Shown piece by piece: positions 38,401 to 52,900 of a stretch of 64,000 nt of DNA. The notes beneath the pieces were generated by a model that made no database searches, was not told the origin of the DNA, and saw only the letters and a program-made list of their open reading frames with translations. A program made the translations under genes and the position numbers. The stretch lies in contig NC_092859.1 of NCBI RefSeq assembly GCF_032062135.1, positions 29,863,753-29,927,752 of the forward strand. Direction: 5' to 3'. How positions within the stretch are numbered: position 1 is the first letter of the stretch; every line of letters begins with the position of its first letter. The DNA is from Pyxicephalus adspersus. Taxonomy: Eukaryota > Chordata > Amphibia > Anura > Pyxicephalidae.

Positions 38401-41400
38401 CTCAAGCCCAATTCAGAGCACCCTTCCTGCCCCCCTACCTTACCAGAGCACCTTTATAATTTTAAAATCATAACACATACATTTCTTCCAGTGATCTTGG
38501 ATAGGGTTTGGGGACATCCAAAAAATTTAGGAGGAACCCCGCACACGGAGAACATACAGACTCCATGCAGACAGTGTCCTGCCTGAGGATCAAACCAAGG
38601 CCTAGTGCTGGGAGACTGCTAACCACTGAGCCACCTTATGATGAAAAAGTGACTCAGTTAAACAATACATCTGGAATAATTTGTTATCTATACCTATATT
38701 GCTTTGAGTTCATTCAGAGTCAGTGAAGACTGTGTCTCATGACAATATTTAAGAAGCCACTTTTTGGGTATTAGAAACTATTTGTCGACTTGCTTCTTCT
38801 CAGTTAAAAAAATGTTTAGCAGAAAGAATGGTGACACACACTTTTTACTCCATGCTTTTACATATGCTTAAATGTCAGAGGCATTTGAATTTTGTTTTTG
38901 TGATCTGTTTGTGGTGGACTAAAAGGAAGGCATAGTGGCTCAGAGGTTAGCACTCTGACCTTTTCAGCGCTAGGTCCCAGGTTCCAATCTTGGCCCGGTC
39001 ACCATCTTCAAGGAGTTTGCAGGTTCTCCCCATGTTTGCGTGGGTTTCCTCTAGGTACTCCAGTTTCCTCCCACATTCCAAAATACATGCATTAGACTGT
39101 GTTAAAGACATATGACTATGGTAGGGACATTAGATTGTGAGCCCCTTTGAGGGACAACTGGTGACATGGCTATGGACTTTGTAAAGCACTCTGTAGTATG
39201 TCAGCAATATATAAATACTGTGTAACAATAATATATGCAGGAAGAGGGTTAGGCATTTAAGTGAACCTGTTGTTTTACCACATATGCTGTGAGCACAGGT
39301 TCTTTTTAGGTCATCTCTCCATTTTGCAAATTGGTAATTTTTAATTATTACACACCCTGCCATGAAGGACCTTGTTAAGAGTGTCACAGTTCATTCCTAC
39401 ATTATTGCTTTGTCATATAGGTTTCAGACAGAGATCACAAGTAACTGCATTACCATATATTACTCAGACCTGATCAACTGTTGACACCATCAGGAAACCC
39501 ACACAGAAATATATCATGCAGCTATCACTGGAGTGCATGTAGATAGGAAGTATTACAAAGATGCTGCACACGATTAGCAGTACTGAGATAAAACAAAGAA
39601 TGAAAACAATGTGAAAACAAGTATTTTATACAAAGAAAAAACCCAGTGATTTAAGGTATGTAGTGCTTTAGTTCAATAAATGGCACTTAGTTTACATTTA
39701 CATGTACTTGATGTCTTGTTTGAGTGCATTTCATTTTATCCATTACAGCCTTGTGCAATCTATGAAGTTCTCATCCCTCCCTTCTCTTTCCATGGTAAAT
39801 TCAGGAGGAATGGAGCTTGACAACCTTTAAGTGGACCTTTTAATGAGAGAATATGCAAGCTACCATTTCTGTTCTGGTTAAAAAAAAAAGCCGCTTGCCT
39901 AGTTGGTGCTCTGATCTTCGGGCATTAGTACCATTTGTATCACTGATCCAGAAAGTAAATGCAGCTTATGCAGCTAATTGCCACACAGTTATCTGCATGT
40001 TTCAGGTGTGTGACTGAGGCTACTGATACTGAAAGCTCAGCTTTACATAAAGGCAATTAGCATTCTTTAACGTGCGTTCAGCAATGGCTGAGAATTTCTG
40101 GATATGGTTCTTCCATGGTCTTTGAATGGGAGCTGAGAGCAAAGCTCTGCTAAAAATCTGGGATTTATAAGGATCCTGAAGATAATTCCACCCAGTACCA
40201 TCCACCCAAAAGTGAGTTTCAGGTGACCTATATAAAAAGCAGAATATCTCTGTGAGAAACTTGATACTGCCTGAGCTTTATACTGTTTTACACAAATATT
40301 TGTTTTCCCTTTTGTCATACAGTTTGTGTATCTTATAATATTACAGTCCCGCTGTGTCATGGAACAGCTATGTGTCATTATCGCTTCCTGAAGAACAAGT
40401 TTTTTTTTTTCTAAAGAAATCCTAAACCGTTTTCATTTTAAGTGTCTGTTCTCCTCTATCAGCTTCTAACATTTTGTTTCCTTGTCCTGTACTTTGTTCT
40501 GCATGACAGAAAGTCCTATGAATTTGAAGATCTACTGCAGTCTTCAGAGAACGGACGGGTAGATTGGTACGCACAGACTAAATTAGCCATCACACGCACT
40601 TTATCAGAGGAGAACGTCTACGAGGAAATTTTGGGTAAGATATAGTACCTTTTTCTTTTCAGTGTGAAATAATTCCCTGTACTTAGGATAAACAAATATA
40701 GTTGTGACTTAGTAGTAAGATATCTGCACTTTCCTTTACCATTCTGCCCCAACCCTAGGTAAATGCCTCCTTTAAAGGATTGCACATGTCTGGTGCTGGT
40801 AAATGGGGAGACAGAAAATGTTCTCTGTCCTGTGTAGTGCCTGACTTGGAATAACAGAGGGCTGGGTGCTGTCTCCCATCTCTTGTGTGCCAGTAGTGTG
40901 TGTTTGACGGTCAGTTGCACATGCAATAGTCACAGCTACCCCAATTCTGAAAGTACCAGGTATTACGGCAAAAGGTTAAAAATGTCAGCCAGTTTACCTG
41001 CCATTAAAGTGAACAATGCAGGAACAATGCAGTTTATATAGATTAGGTAAGGCGTAGTACAACCCCCATCTTGTTTTTACTGGAGAGATTCCTTTACATG
41101 ACTTGATGATCGCTGTCAGGAAGACATTAAGCAAAGAGATATGTAAAATGGTACATACATTTGTAGCTTTAGATGTATCTTATAGGACCTTATAATTTGG
41201 GGGACATGGATAGTATTAAAGATTGGTAGAATGGAGAATTATACCTACTCATAAATATTTGTACATTAGCACTGCACAGTCTGCAAGGACTCCTCCTGCT
41301 GACACGTTTCCGGTGTAGGCTATGCTTTTCAGAATGAAGTATGAGAGGAAGAAGTTTGTGCAGGTTCTATGGTAATAAATACATTTATGGACGGTGTCCA

Positions 41401-43883
41401 CTTCCTTATGCCTGAAAAAAGTGTAATTAAGTTTGATTTAATTTATGTGCTCTATTTATAAAACAGGGAATCTGACATTCCCTCAAACATCCCCTGGTGG
41501 GAATTAATTACTGCCATTGAGACACCTGGACCCAGAAGATTCCCACCAGGGAATGTCAGATTCCCTGTTTTATAAATAGAGACCTATAAAACCAAGACTT
41601 ATTCCCATAGTAAACTCTGCCATTTTGTGCCGGTGCAGATCTCCTTCTAAAATTGATTTGTTATGTAATGTGTGGACTATGTAATTTATGAGCAGCTGAG
41701 GAGCTGAAATTTACATTTCAGTAGAAAACTATGTATTTTTTTTTCCTTGTACACTGAGAAATTTAAACAGAAAGAGAAAGACAGCATCCCATTACAACTC
41801 CAAAACCAAAGTAAACAGAATCAAACCCAAACCTTGGTCCTCCAGGGATATTGTCTAAACAGAAATATATTGTATCCAGCAGTTGGCTGACTTTTGTTAA
41901 ATCTCCTGCCTTCAAAAAACATTTACTCTTCCTGTCTCTCTGTGGGCATATAGATCCTTGGGTGTACGTGTGGAAACTGAGTTTGCATCAATAGATTTAC
42001 CTATATTAAGACCATGGTGTGGGGGAAAGGGTTATATTAGTAGGCGACGAAGAAGCATCCAAGATAAAGGATAGTGCCTGGTTCAATGTGGATGATTTGT
42101 CCTGGGGGAGTGCTTAAAGCTGAAAAACACAAAACAATACATATCTGTATAACCACATGAAAGGTATTGTTTTAGACGTAGGCATTGTAAGTACTTCTTT
42201 AACTTATTTTAAAAAAATAAGCAGTATAAGAAGCCAATCATTTTTTTTTTTTTTTTTTTTTGGAGTGCTAATTGGAGTTGGGAGCAAAGTAAGTGCCAAT
42301 CGTATTAATATGCTACTTCCTAATTCCCGTACAGTCATCAGATACATAAAAAAATCTTATAGCTGTAAGCAATCTTTCGCAGTCATTTCCAGTGATAGAA
42401 TAGTGCCAGAATGGACAAGCTTCTTCGAGAAGCAGTTGTTCCCACTCAGTCTTTTAGGGACTGATCGAGGGACTGATGTATACTTGATTTTCATCTGAGA
42501 TATGCATGACCTCTTGAGCAACAATCATCTAGCGTGCACATAAATATCTATAGCATTTGTTGTTAGTGCTGATTTACTGGTTTAGCGATAGAGAGATCAT
42601 AAGAAATCATGTACAAAACATACGTACACCAGCTCTCCATGGGACAATATTATCCAGCAACAATATGGTGGTAGATTTTAGAGTATAATACTGATTCAAA
42701 TAAAAATAGTCTTTTAAAAAGTTTAATTCTTCTATTGAATAATATTTGCAATGTTTAACAAACCCAAGTGGGAAGCAAAATATAAATGTCTGTGTTCGGT
42801 AATTCATATACAAGATCTAATACACTGACCAGGGGCTCTAGAAGTAAAAGCAGCCTGGGGTCCATCAGTCACTATAGGATGGTAATAGATTCCCAGCTCC
42901 TCCAGTATAAAATCAGCATTTCTTTGAAATCATTTTGTTCGCAGCCTTACAGAGAAGGAGAGCTTTGTTATAGCCAACTTATGTCAAAAACTACACAATT
43001 TTTATTTTTATCCACATTTACATGACACAGATGAGAGGCACTGATAGCAGGCACCGACAGCAGATTTACATTCAACCCCTCACCCCTGTGGAGGTCTGGC
43101 AGCCTGTGGCAGTGTTCTGAGAATGACAGGAATGCTCTGTTATGACCTGGATAATTATCTTTCATTCCTTTACCTGTTTGGTTGTACCTCATCTCTCTGG
43201 GAATGAGGAAAATCAACAAATCCACAAAAAATGTCAACATTATTTTAGAGATGACCAAAGCTCCAGCCAAATGATTTTTCAGTTTTAAATAATGTTCAGT
43301 TAGGTTGGCTGATCTCCAGGCAGATACAAAACACATAAATTAATACTTTGCTGTATTCATTATTACAGCAATAAATGTATTTGTAAAACCTAATCACTGT
43401 ATGTACCTGGCTGTGACCTGCTATCAGCCTCCTTTAGTCCCTTAGAGCAGAGCTGAGACTGGAAGTGGGAGAAACAATACAAGTCAATGAGTTGTGCTTT
43501 AATATAACTAACATGCTGACAAAAGGAGAGATCAGAGTGACAGGGAGCTTCTCTTTTTACTGTGTAGTCACAGACATAGGGGGAGGACTTGTAAGTATTA
43601 CTGAACTGCAGCAGAGAAAAAGTCATTCTTCCCTCTCAATGAAACAAGCAGATTGTTTTAAGCAAATATAATTGCAAGTCTGTACACAACTTTAGCCCTT
43701 AAAGGATAAAAACACTTAGAATAAAAAATAAAAATTTTAAGTTAACCCTCTGCACAATTCTATACACCTTTACATATTTCTATCTGACTTTTGCATAAAG
43801 TTGCATACAGTTTTAAGCTAGCCAGCCATCTCAAAGTAACCCCACTCTGTCCAATCCTTACTCTACTGTGATATATATGTATT

Positions 43884-43922
<39 letters not shown>

Positions 43923-46900
43923 AATACAGAACAATCCACATCTTTCCTATGGAATTCCGATGAATGTGCTATCCATACTTGTTACTTGCTCTGATTAGCC
44001 AGCACCCAGAACTGTAACTGCTACGTGTGCATGGATCAACCTGCCTTCCTTTTTATATACTTCGCATCAGATGCCAAAGGAGTGTAGCAACATGTTAACA
44101 ATGAATAGTTGGCCAGCTTAAACATGTGTTGCAATTTATGCAATCCAAGAATCACGGTTTTTGTCTGTGTGGGTATAGCATTGTGCAGGGGGTTAGTTAA
44201 AATTTTCAGTGTAAGGCCTGATCTCCCCTAATTCCATTAAAGTGACTTTGGGTGAGTAGTGAGGGAAACCTTGGCATGCTTCAGTTTTGTTTTGCTGTAG
44301 CTCTCTTCTAACTGCATCTATTGAAACCATATTGTTACTATATGTCCAATAATGTACTATATAGGTAAGCAAATAATTGGCATGCACAGTATAGTATGAA
44401 ATGGTCAGAGAGGATTCACTTTGACACAGTTGGCCAGCTTAAGTATTGTGTTGCAGAATTCAAGGGGTTAACTCCAAGTTATAAGTAATGTGAGAAGTGT
44501 GTGCTTTTTCTTCTACTCATTCATCCCTTCTATCCACTAGCATGAGCAAGAAAGTCCTTACTTGCACATTCACACAATAATTAGAGATTGAACAATGTCA
44601 AACATCCAGAAATGTGATTGGTGATGCAGAACAAATGACTTTTAAAACTTGCAAGCCTTGAAAGTAATAAATTAGCAGGCAGTACTGTGTTAGTACCCTT
44701 GGTGTTAAGTTCTGGAGATCTTTGTGGTGGGTCAGTTTTTTCCCAGAACCCATATTTGTTGCAATACAAATAGCAAGTTTTTTGACAATGCTTTTGGGCA
44801 GATGTCTGCAAATGACCTTCTTCAAAAAGAAGATGAGACTTGTGGGTAAGTAATTGGCCTTACTGAAACTAGCTGTGGCATGTGTGTTTAGATTAACTTG
44901 GTGGGGGTATTGGAGTGGAAAGTTCAATGAACACTGGGACTGAAGAGAAATGGTCTGTGCACTACTCCAGTCTGTATGACTTATTCATGGTTTAGCCGTG
45001 GAAACATGCTGGGATCTGTAGTTCCCCCTGCTGCAGATTGGAAGTCCTATTTTACATGAGTAGGTCAAATGATTGTGATTCCTTGCACTGGTGTCCCTAC
45101 ATCCTGTTTTGCACTAATTACAGCTGACTCAAATTTTCCATTACCACAGTATAAGATACTTGCATGCTACAATTGTGTCAATAACACAAAAAAAACATAA
45201 AACTATGTAACTTTTTACACACAAATTAAACCTATTTTTTAAGGCTTGCCAAAAGTTTCAGCTCTGTATGACGTCAGTGGTAAAGAAAAAGGCCAGCTTG
45301 TATTGTAGCCCAAATAAAGGCAATTTCTAATCATACAGCTCGCAAGAGGATACAACTAAAGTTGTTTCTAAATTTTGGATGATGGTAAGTTAGAACCAAA
45401 GTAACTGGATTTGGGTGACTGAAACTGAGTTTGTGTTTTATTTGTCAGGTTAGAAAAACTTTTTGTAGAAAGGTATTTTTTGGTTGCTTCCTCATTACAT
45501 TTTCCTGAGCACCTTTATCTCTTGTCTAGTTAGGCTGGAGCTTTCTGTTCTGTAATACATAATGCACTTTATGAAGTTGATACAAAATTCACACTGGCTT
45601 CAGGTTTAGAAAATATTGAATTTTTACCTTTTTTTTCTATGTTTCAATCCTCTAACTGCTTTCAAAAGTGAAAATACAATTTTGCTGGAATGGGATCTTA
45701 AACTGTAAAAGAATTAGTAAATTAGCAGTAGATACAATGTATTAAAAAAGAAAAACAGATAATAAGGTTAAAGTAATTTTATCTTTGAAGAATAAATGTA
45801 AAAAAAAAATTGCAGACAGGTTATCTGAACTGTAATGTCGCTTTTTGTATGAGCTTTCAGTGTTCTTTCTTCAGCCCCACATTCCCTCCACCTCTATTCA
45901 TAGGCTAAATCACCCACAACCTATCCTCCAAACACTGCTGTGGAACCATGCATAGAGGACTTGCACAGTGTGTGCTTGCGAACAAGCATTTAACCTTTTC
46001 AGTACAGAAGTGAAGTATTCTTCAGAGTGCAATGTGCGCTCTCATGGCCACTTGTAGCCTCCACTGAGGGAATGACAGGATAACTACACAAGAGCATAGC
46101 TGGGAGACAATGTGTCACCCTTTAACAGAAATCTTGTACAAGGAGCTTCATTGCAGGGTCACCACTATTGTTTTACTGGAAGCTGCAACACATGAATACT
46201 AAAAACAACTGTTGTATTTAAATCAATATGTTAAGATCATATACAGTTTTTATGACAAAGTTATGACAAAGCTCCATCATAAGTGAAGCTCTGCTAAACA
46301 CAGCTTATCGTGCAGTGCAATGTGTTAGACGCTGAGTTAAATTTACACAATCTGGAGGTCATGGGCTCAAGCTTACTCATTAGTTATATTTCATGCAAAC
46401 CCACTTTTATTGTTGCTTCATTTACCCACTGAGTGCTTTCTCTTACAAACGTCAAACTGAAAATAGTTGTGCAAATCACTTCCTTTAATCTGAGTTCTTA
46501 AAGCTGAACTCCATCTGTACCTAAAATGTAAGTGGGGTTCCCTAGCAATGCAAGGGTTAAATGTTCCTCTGACTGGTCTCCAGCTTCTTATCTAAGGTGC
46601 TCTGTATTGTGGTCCTAGGCTCAGATGTCATCCTCTTCAACCCCCTGCATGTGAGGATCCTCAAGGACCCCCCAGAGTGTTGACATGGATAGAATAAGGA
46701 AAATGCCAGCTGCTGGGCAGCTAGGGACAAGGAAAGCAAAGGTCCTTTTTACATTCCTCTGGACAGAAACAAGCATTTACCCAGTGCAGGGGCTACGTTT
46801 TCCTTGAGTTTAGAGTAACTTCCATGCGTTATTTTTGGAAGATTAAAAAATCCAAGAATGAAACCCAATTCCAGTTCATTGTCTTGTCAAACTCACAGTC

Positions 46901-49900
46901 ATTTTTCTTTTTAATAGCTTTCTGCGTCTCTATTTTAGGAAGTTTTTCCTTCCTGTCCTCTTCCTAGGGGTAAAGTAACTGCTGGTGTCCTTGTTGGAGA
47001 GTTCTCCTTACTTCTGCCCCAGTGACACTGTGTTGATTTGCATTATGGTGTTATTGGGAGAGAAAATAAAGGGAGAATCCTCTCAAATATAGACACGGGC
47101 AGATATAAAATTTGACAGAGGCTCTGCTAACGCTCTATAACCAAAATTACAAGAAAATTCTAATCTGTATTTGGGTTCTTAGCAACACAGTTATGTCTAC
47201 TGCAAAAAGAACAGAAATCTTACTATGGTCTGCTATAACTGTGAGACAGTTTAAATTGATAAAGGATCAATGAAAATGCTAGTTGCCTGGCTGTCCGATA
47301 TTTTTTTTATCAGTTACCAAACAAGTATGCAGCCATTGGTGTCAGAAAATAGTCAGTGTGGCTGCTTTGCTAAACTTACACAATCTGGAGGTAAGAAGAT
47401 CTGTTTTCATTTTGACGAAAGTGATTCAATTTGGATACACACAGACACAGCCAGACATTTAGCACTTTCAAAGAACTGTTCAGCAAAGACATTCTACTTA
47501 TACAGCTTTCCTTTAGAGACCTATATGTGCACTGGCCCTTTAAGCAGCCACTGGGAATCCTCAGGTTGCCTCACCTTGTTGAAACAGGTTGCAGGCCACA
47601 GCTCAGGGCCGCCCCTTTCCTCTTTAACTAATTGTTTTAACCCTTGCCCCTCCCAACTAAAGTCAGCATACATGCCTACCTGTATTTGCATTTCCTGATC
47701 ATGTGACACATCAGCAAGTTTCTGCATGAAGTACAAATGGCGAGAAAAAAAGGTGAGCTCTAAATCTAGACAAATGGGTGCTACATAATTCCATTATAGT
47801 CTCTTGCTGAGCCTTTTTGTCCCTTAACCTCTATCCTCTCACTAAAGTTTCTTTTCCTGTCTGTGACCCCTACTTGTCACTCTCCTTGCAGCAAATTAAC
47901 CAGAAAACGAAAGTTCACAAAGTCACCAGCCTGGAAAGTTTGAGTCAAAGCGAAACAAAAAATTTGTCCTATTTAACATTAAAAAAATGTGACTGACTGT
48001 GAACAACGCAGTTTTACTATCGATGGTCAGAGAATGAAGTATAAGAGCTGATGTAATTTTTAGGAAGCTGCGAGGAGTTAAATTTAAATTCTGGGTTGCA
48101 GCAATCACATTTCAAAAACATATGATTGCTATACTTGTTATACGATTTATAAGCATGGTTATGAGTGGGGCATAGGTGATGGTGATTTTGTTTTTGTTTT
48201 TTTTAAGTAAATTTTTACCCCGTGGCATATTTAGGACCAAAAAGAGAGCACACATGAGAGAATTATTGACGTTTACATCTGTTTTTAGGGCATACTAAGC
48301 TATCTTTGTTAAGTATTATTGTATGCCATCAACATTCCCTAAATCCTTTTTTACCCAAACCTTAAGTGACCTTATAGCCTGATGAATCAGAACCTCTGTG
48401 TCACTGTCCTAAAACATGTAAGCAAATTAAACCAATGCAATTCACAACACCTCTGCATACTTGCAGTTAAAGCCTTGGATCAGTATGACAACCAGGAAAC
48501 TAACATTTTAAAGGAGATGTCGGTATACCCAAATTGTGTTTTATGGAGGAATTGCTTTAAAAGCGAGTTCCTAGTTCCAGTAATCAGGAAGAAACTTGTT
48601 AGTATATTGTCTGCAATTTAATCATTTCTCACTTCTAATTCAAATAAGTTTTTGAGACTTAGGATATACTGTATGCGTAATATGTTATATCAGATAAAAC
48701 AGTGACATATTCAGCACATAAATCCAATTCAGTTTAATGACTTTCCAAAACCAAAAATGCAATATGTTGTAGTCTACTATTTCATAGAACCTGACCCTGT
48801 GCAAACTACATCTGGAATATACAGTCCAGTTTTGGTCACCAGTTCACAAAAAGGACATTTTGGAATTGAATAGAGTGCAGAGAAGGGCAACTAAACTAAT
48901 AAAAAGAATGGAGGAGCTCAGCTATGAGGAGAGATTAGCTGACCTGAATCTATTCTCCCTTGAGAAGAGACGTTTAAGGGGGATATGATCACCCTGTATA
49001 AATATATAAATGGTTCATATAGAGAACTCTCTTCCCCAATATTCACTTTAGGATCGTTACAAAGAACAAGAGGGCACTTTTTGTTGCTGGAGGAAAAGAA
49101 GTTTAATCTCCAGATAAGGAAGGGATTCTTCACTGTAAGGTCTGTGAAAATGTGTAATCGACTCCCTCAGGAAGTAGTTTCAGCAACTACTATAGATTTC
49201 TTAGGAAAAAGCTGGATGCTTTTCTAGAAGCACAGAATATAATTGGGTATTAAGGCTTTAAAGTAATGACAATAGAGAATGATCATCCAGGGAACATCCG
49301 ATTGCTTCATGGAATCAGGAATACGCAGGTCTCAGGTTTATTTCCCTAGTGGTTGAACCTCATAGACTTGTGTCTTTTTTTACCGTGGCTAACTATGTAA
49401 CTATAAATGCAGGTTACAGTTTTTTTGACCTATACGTTACCCTGAGGATCCTGCATGCGACATATTTCCTGGGTGACAACGCTCACTTATGCACTGTAGC
49501 TATGAAGGACAGATGTTGTGACTCAAGACTGCTTTCCAGATTTCAACTACAAAAACCTCCCCTCCCCCCTCATTCACCCTCAGCAATGTTAAAAATGTTA
49601 TCAGGATGTGATATTCTATCAGCCTGCTATAATGCCTAATATGAGGGGCGCTGGCACAGAAATAAAAATTATGGGTGTTGGGCACTAAGTACTAATTAGA
49701 ATCTCTGCCATTTTAAGAAGTGCATGCAATTTTTGTACGATTTTTTTTTTTTACTGGATGTGATACATTTTACGTGTTGCTGTCATTGTAGATCACCCAT
49801 CAAAGGAAAATCCTTATGAAGACATCGAGACAGATAGTAGGTGTCTAGGAAACAAGTGTGTTCCGGGACCAGTGGCCTCTGTTCCTGGAACGTTAAGCAA

Positions 49901-52900
49901 GGTAAATAAAATGGCTTGAGGATTTAGCCTTTCTCAGGCTGGTGATGGTAATGTTTATAACATTCAAAGCTTTTTAATAATACATAAAACCAAAGTAAGA
50001 CAATAAATCTATGAGGATGGTCAGATTAGTTTCTTAAAACTAAGCTCCACGCAAACCATTAAAAACACAAATGAAATACATTTATGAGAGTTGTTCACCT
50101 GCCAAGGAATTTTTATTTCTGTCCTGAGAGTTACACAGCCTTATCTGGCAGGTTGGGAGAGCTGATTTTTTCCTTCTAAAGTTAAGTAACACTTCTGGGT
50201 CATGTCCCAACTGTATCTTTTGACTGGACAGTATGAAGCTGCAGACTGGTGAACTAAGTTTCACCTTTCACTCTGTTCTCTCCTCCTATTAGCATGCTAC
50301 TTGATAACACATGGGTACTGTAGCACAACTATCTGCTGCTTCTGCCCCTCCTAAACCGAACTGCATGTTTCTTTTTCTTTGTTTATATTTGCTTGATAGC
50401 ATTACAAATAATCAACTGTAGCAATATATTTATTATGTATAAATTAAGCTGCCCACTACTGAAATAAAGGGTAGACTTTAGAAGTTAAGAATTGTTAGCA
50501 AATGTGGGGCAGCTCTGAGTTTAAAATGACTTATAACTTATCTCTAGCTCTCTTTCTCTCCCTTTTTTTTTAACAAATGCAGCAAAAGGCCCCTTTCTTC
50601 AGGCAAAACTCAGAACGGCGCAGCTTCAAACTGTTGGACCTAAGGAAGCTGGGGAGAGATGGCGGGGCCTCTCCCAGTAAACTCAGCCCTCCTTCATCTC
50701 CAAGCAGCCCGGATGACAATTTCTTCAGTACTGGAGATCAACAGAATGGTAGACGAAGGAGGAAAATCCCAAAGGTATACAGTGTAATTATTATTGTTAC
50801 AAGGAACTGTATTGAATGTTCAAATAGAGCAACAGGTACAGTGAAAAGCATGCAGCAAGAGCAGAGAATACACAGAAGAGCTCCAGCACCAGTAGAAGCA
50901 AATAATATAGGTTCATTGTTGGGAAAGCCAGGCTAGAATAGAAACATACTTTAATGGATGATGAATCTTCTTCATTCCTTTCACTGTGTTGGACTGATGC
51001 AGAGATGGGTGCTAACATGATGACCTCAGTACCACTGCAATAATATACTGTAAATTGCCTGCATTGCTCTTAGTTTTCAGGGTTGAGTGACCCTGAGCTT
51101 CAATCAACCCTGACTGGCAAAAAAATGTACTTTGGCGGACAGCTCCAGATTTAGGGCAAGTATGAGCCTGAGCTGCATTTTTGTAAGAGTTAATACCAAG
51201 AAATAATAAAAAAATGGACTGGACTTAAGCTTTAGGTGAACCGGTTTCTTTGGAGAAGCAAATTACTGGTTTACTTTTAACAGCTAACTCTGTGAATGAT
51301 TACATTTTAATGTATTTCTTTTCATTTAGTGTTTTCTTTCTAAGTAAACTGTTTCTTTATTTTTGTTATGCTATTTTCATATAGCTGGTGATGCGGATTA
51401 ATTCCATTTATGAAGCACGCCGTGGGAAAAAAAGGGTGAAGAGATTGTTGCAGTCTACAGACAATAACTCTGGAAGAGGTAATTAAATACCTGTTTGGCT
51501 TTCCAAAAAGCATGGAGTTCACTTGTTTTTCTTTATATGCTAGATAGAACTATCAACAGACATCTTGTCATGTTATTTCTGATGCTTCACACTTCTCCAT
51601 AGCACAGTGAAGGATCAAGACCTGACCTTCTCACAAACCGAAATGATCCCTATGTGATACCAAATACCTCAGTGAGGACCTTATTCTCATCCTCTAGAGA
51701 CAGTTCCCAGTATTTGCATGGCTTGAAATCGGGAGCATCAAACTCATTGTTACCCCTATGAGGGCAGCCCATTTGATAGTTGCCTCTGTCCCAGTTCAGG
51801 CTGCCATCATTTTGTGGCCCTGCCAGGAGCTGCAAAACACTGCAGTTGCACATTATTGCAGAAATATTAAGTCACTTCTTTGGAGAGCTATAATTATGGT
51901 AAACATTGGTTCTGCCTACAACTCTTTTGGTAGAATTGAATAGAGCAAGGTGTGCATGCACAAGACGTTAAATTTAAACCCAGGCTATACTGTTCCAAAC
52001 AAGCGTACAGTATGAAAACCCCTGGATCAAGTGTGCTGCATTCAGGGGGTGTGCTATGCCTTAACTGACAACTTTTAACAAAGATACAATTGTTCTTTAA
52101 AGCCTAACTCCAGACTATTTTTATATTGCCTTTAGATGGAGTGGGAAAGGGTCAGAATATCTCTCAGGTTTCAAATGCTAAAAGGGTGGCTGTATAAATA
52201 CCCATCACATTTAGTTTAAAGATGCTCTCCTTTATCAGAGCATAAATTGGCACAAAATGTATATAAACATACACAAAACACCTTAGTCTTTGGACTTCAG
52301 TATCTCAATGTGACAATCCTGTTCTTACCTCTTTCTTTAGGTTTCAAATGCTTTCTGTGGCTACACTAAGATTTATACTACTTGGTGTAAAATGTATTAG
52401 CTGGACATCAAAGTGAAATCTCCACAACAGGGACTAACAGAATCGTTACTAATTCTTCTAGAAAAATAGCCCTTTGCAATACCGATAATAGAAAATGAAG
52501 TTTTTTAACCTATCTGCTCCTCTCGCTCATCTCCTGGACTATCTCAGTTTGCGTTCAATATTAAAGAATAAGAAATATGTTTTTCCCCAGTTTCTCTCTG
52601 TTGACCTAATATATTGTCTTCTCTCTTTTCTAGTTACAGATGACAATAGTGAATCAGATAGTGACACAGAGGAGAAATTGAAAGGTAGGATTCTAAACAG
52701 ATTTGATGTTATCTCTCAGTGGGCCTGATCTATTAAAGCTCTCAAAGACTGGGGAAGGTAAACTAATATAGATGAACCTGGGTGGTCTAGTAAACCTGAA
52801 ATTGATTTTTTAAAAAACACAATATGACAAATGTATTCAGTCCTGGACGGGAGCCATTCAAAGTTTGCTAGATCCCCCAGGTTCCCCCCTAATAGTTTAT

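Larger units (their letters stand above)
35424..40509. other. DENND2A: DENND2A intron, 5.1 kb
   Basis: Bounded by CAG|GTAAGT and GACAG|A. Holds the hAT element at 36429, two SINE copies (38515, 38929) and an interspersed repeat (39815). I see no additional exon in it. Confidence 0.85.
40635..49791. other. DENND2A: DENND2A intron, 9.2 kb
   Basis: Holds the 41450 fold-back MITE, a decayed element at 42315, the TA repeat at 43886 and the LINE tail at 48790. The open frame at 47270-47698 (142 codons) has no domain, no intron-boundary logic and no match to DENND2A. Confidence 0.85.

Noticed and set aside
44108..44455. Repeated GTTGGCCAGCTTAA about 320 bp apart
   Set aside because: Short partial duplication with no structure around it; not enough to define a repeat unit.
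46346..47392. Shared TTACACAATCTGGAGGT at two positions about 1 kb apart
   Set aside because: Only about 17 bp match; too short to separate from chance or a tiny repeat remnant.
47270..47698. 142-codon open frame in an intron
   Set aside because: No domain, no supporting splice sites in phase with DENND2A, and human DENND2A has nothing between the flanking exons.
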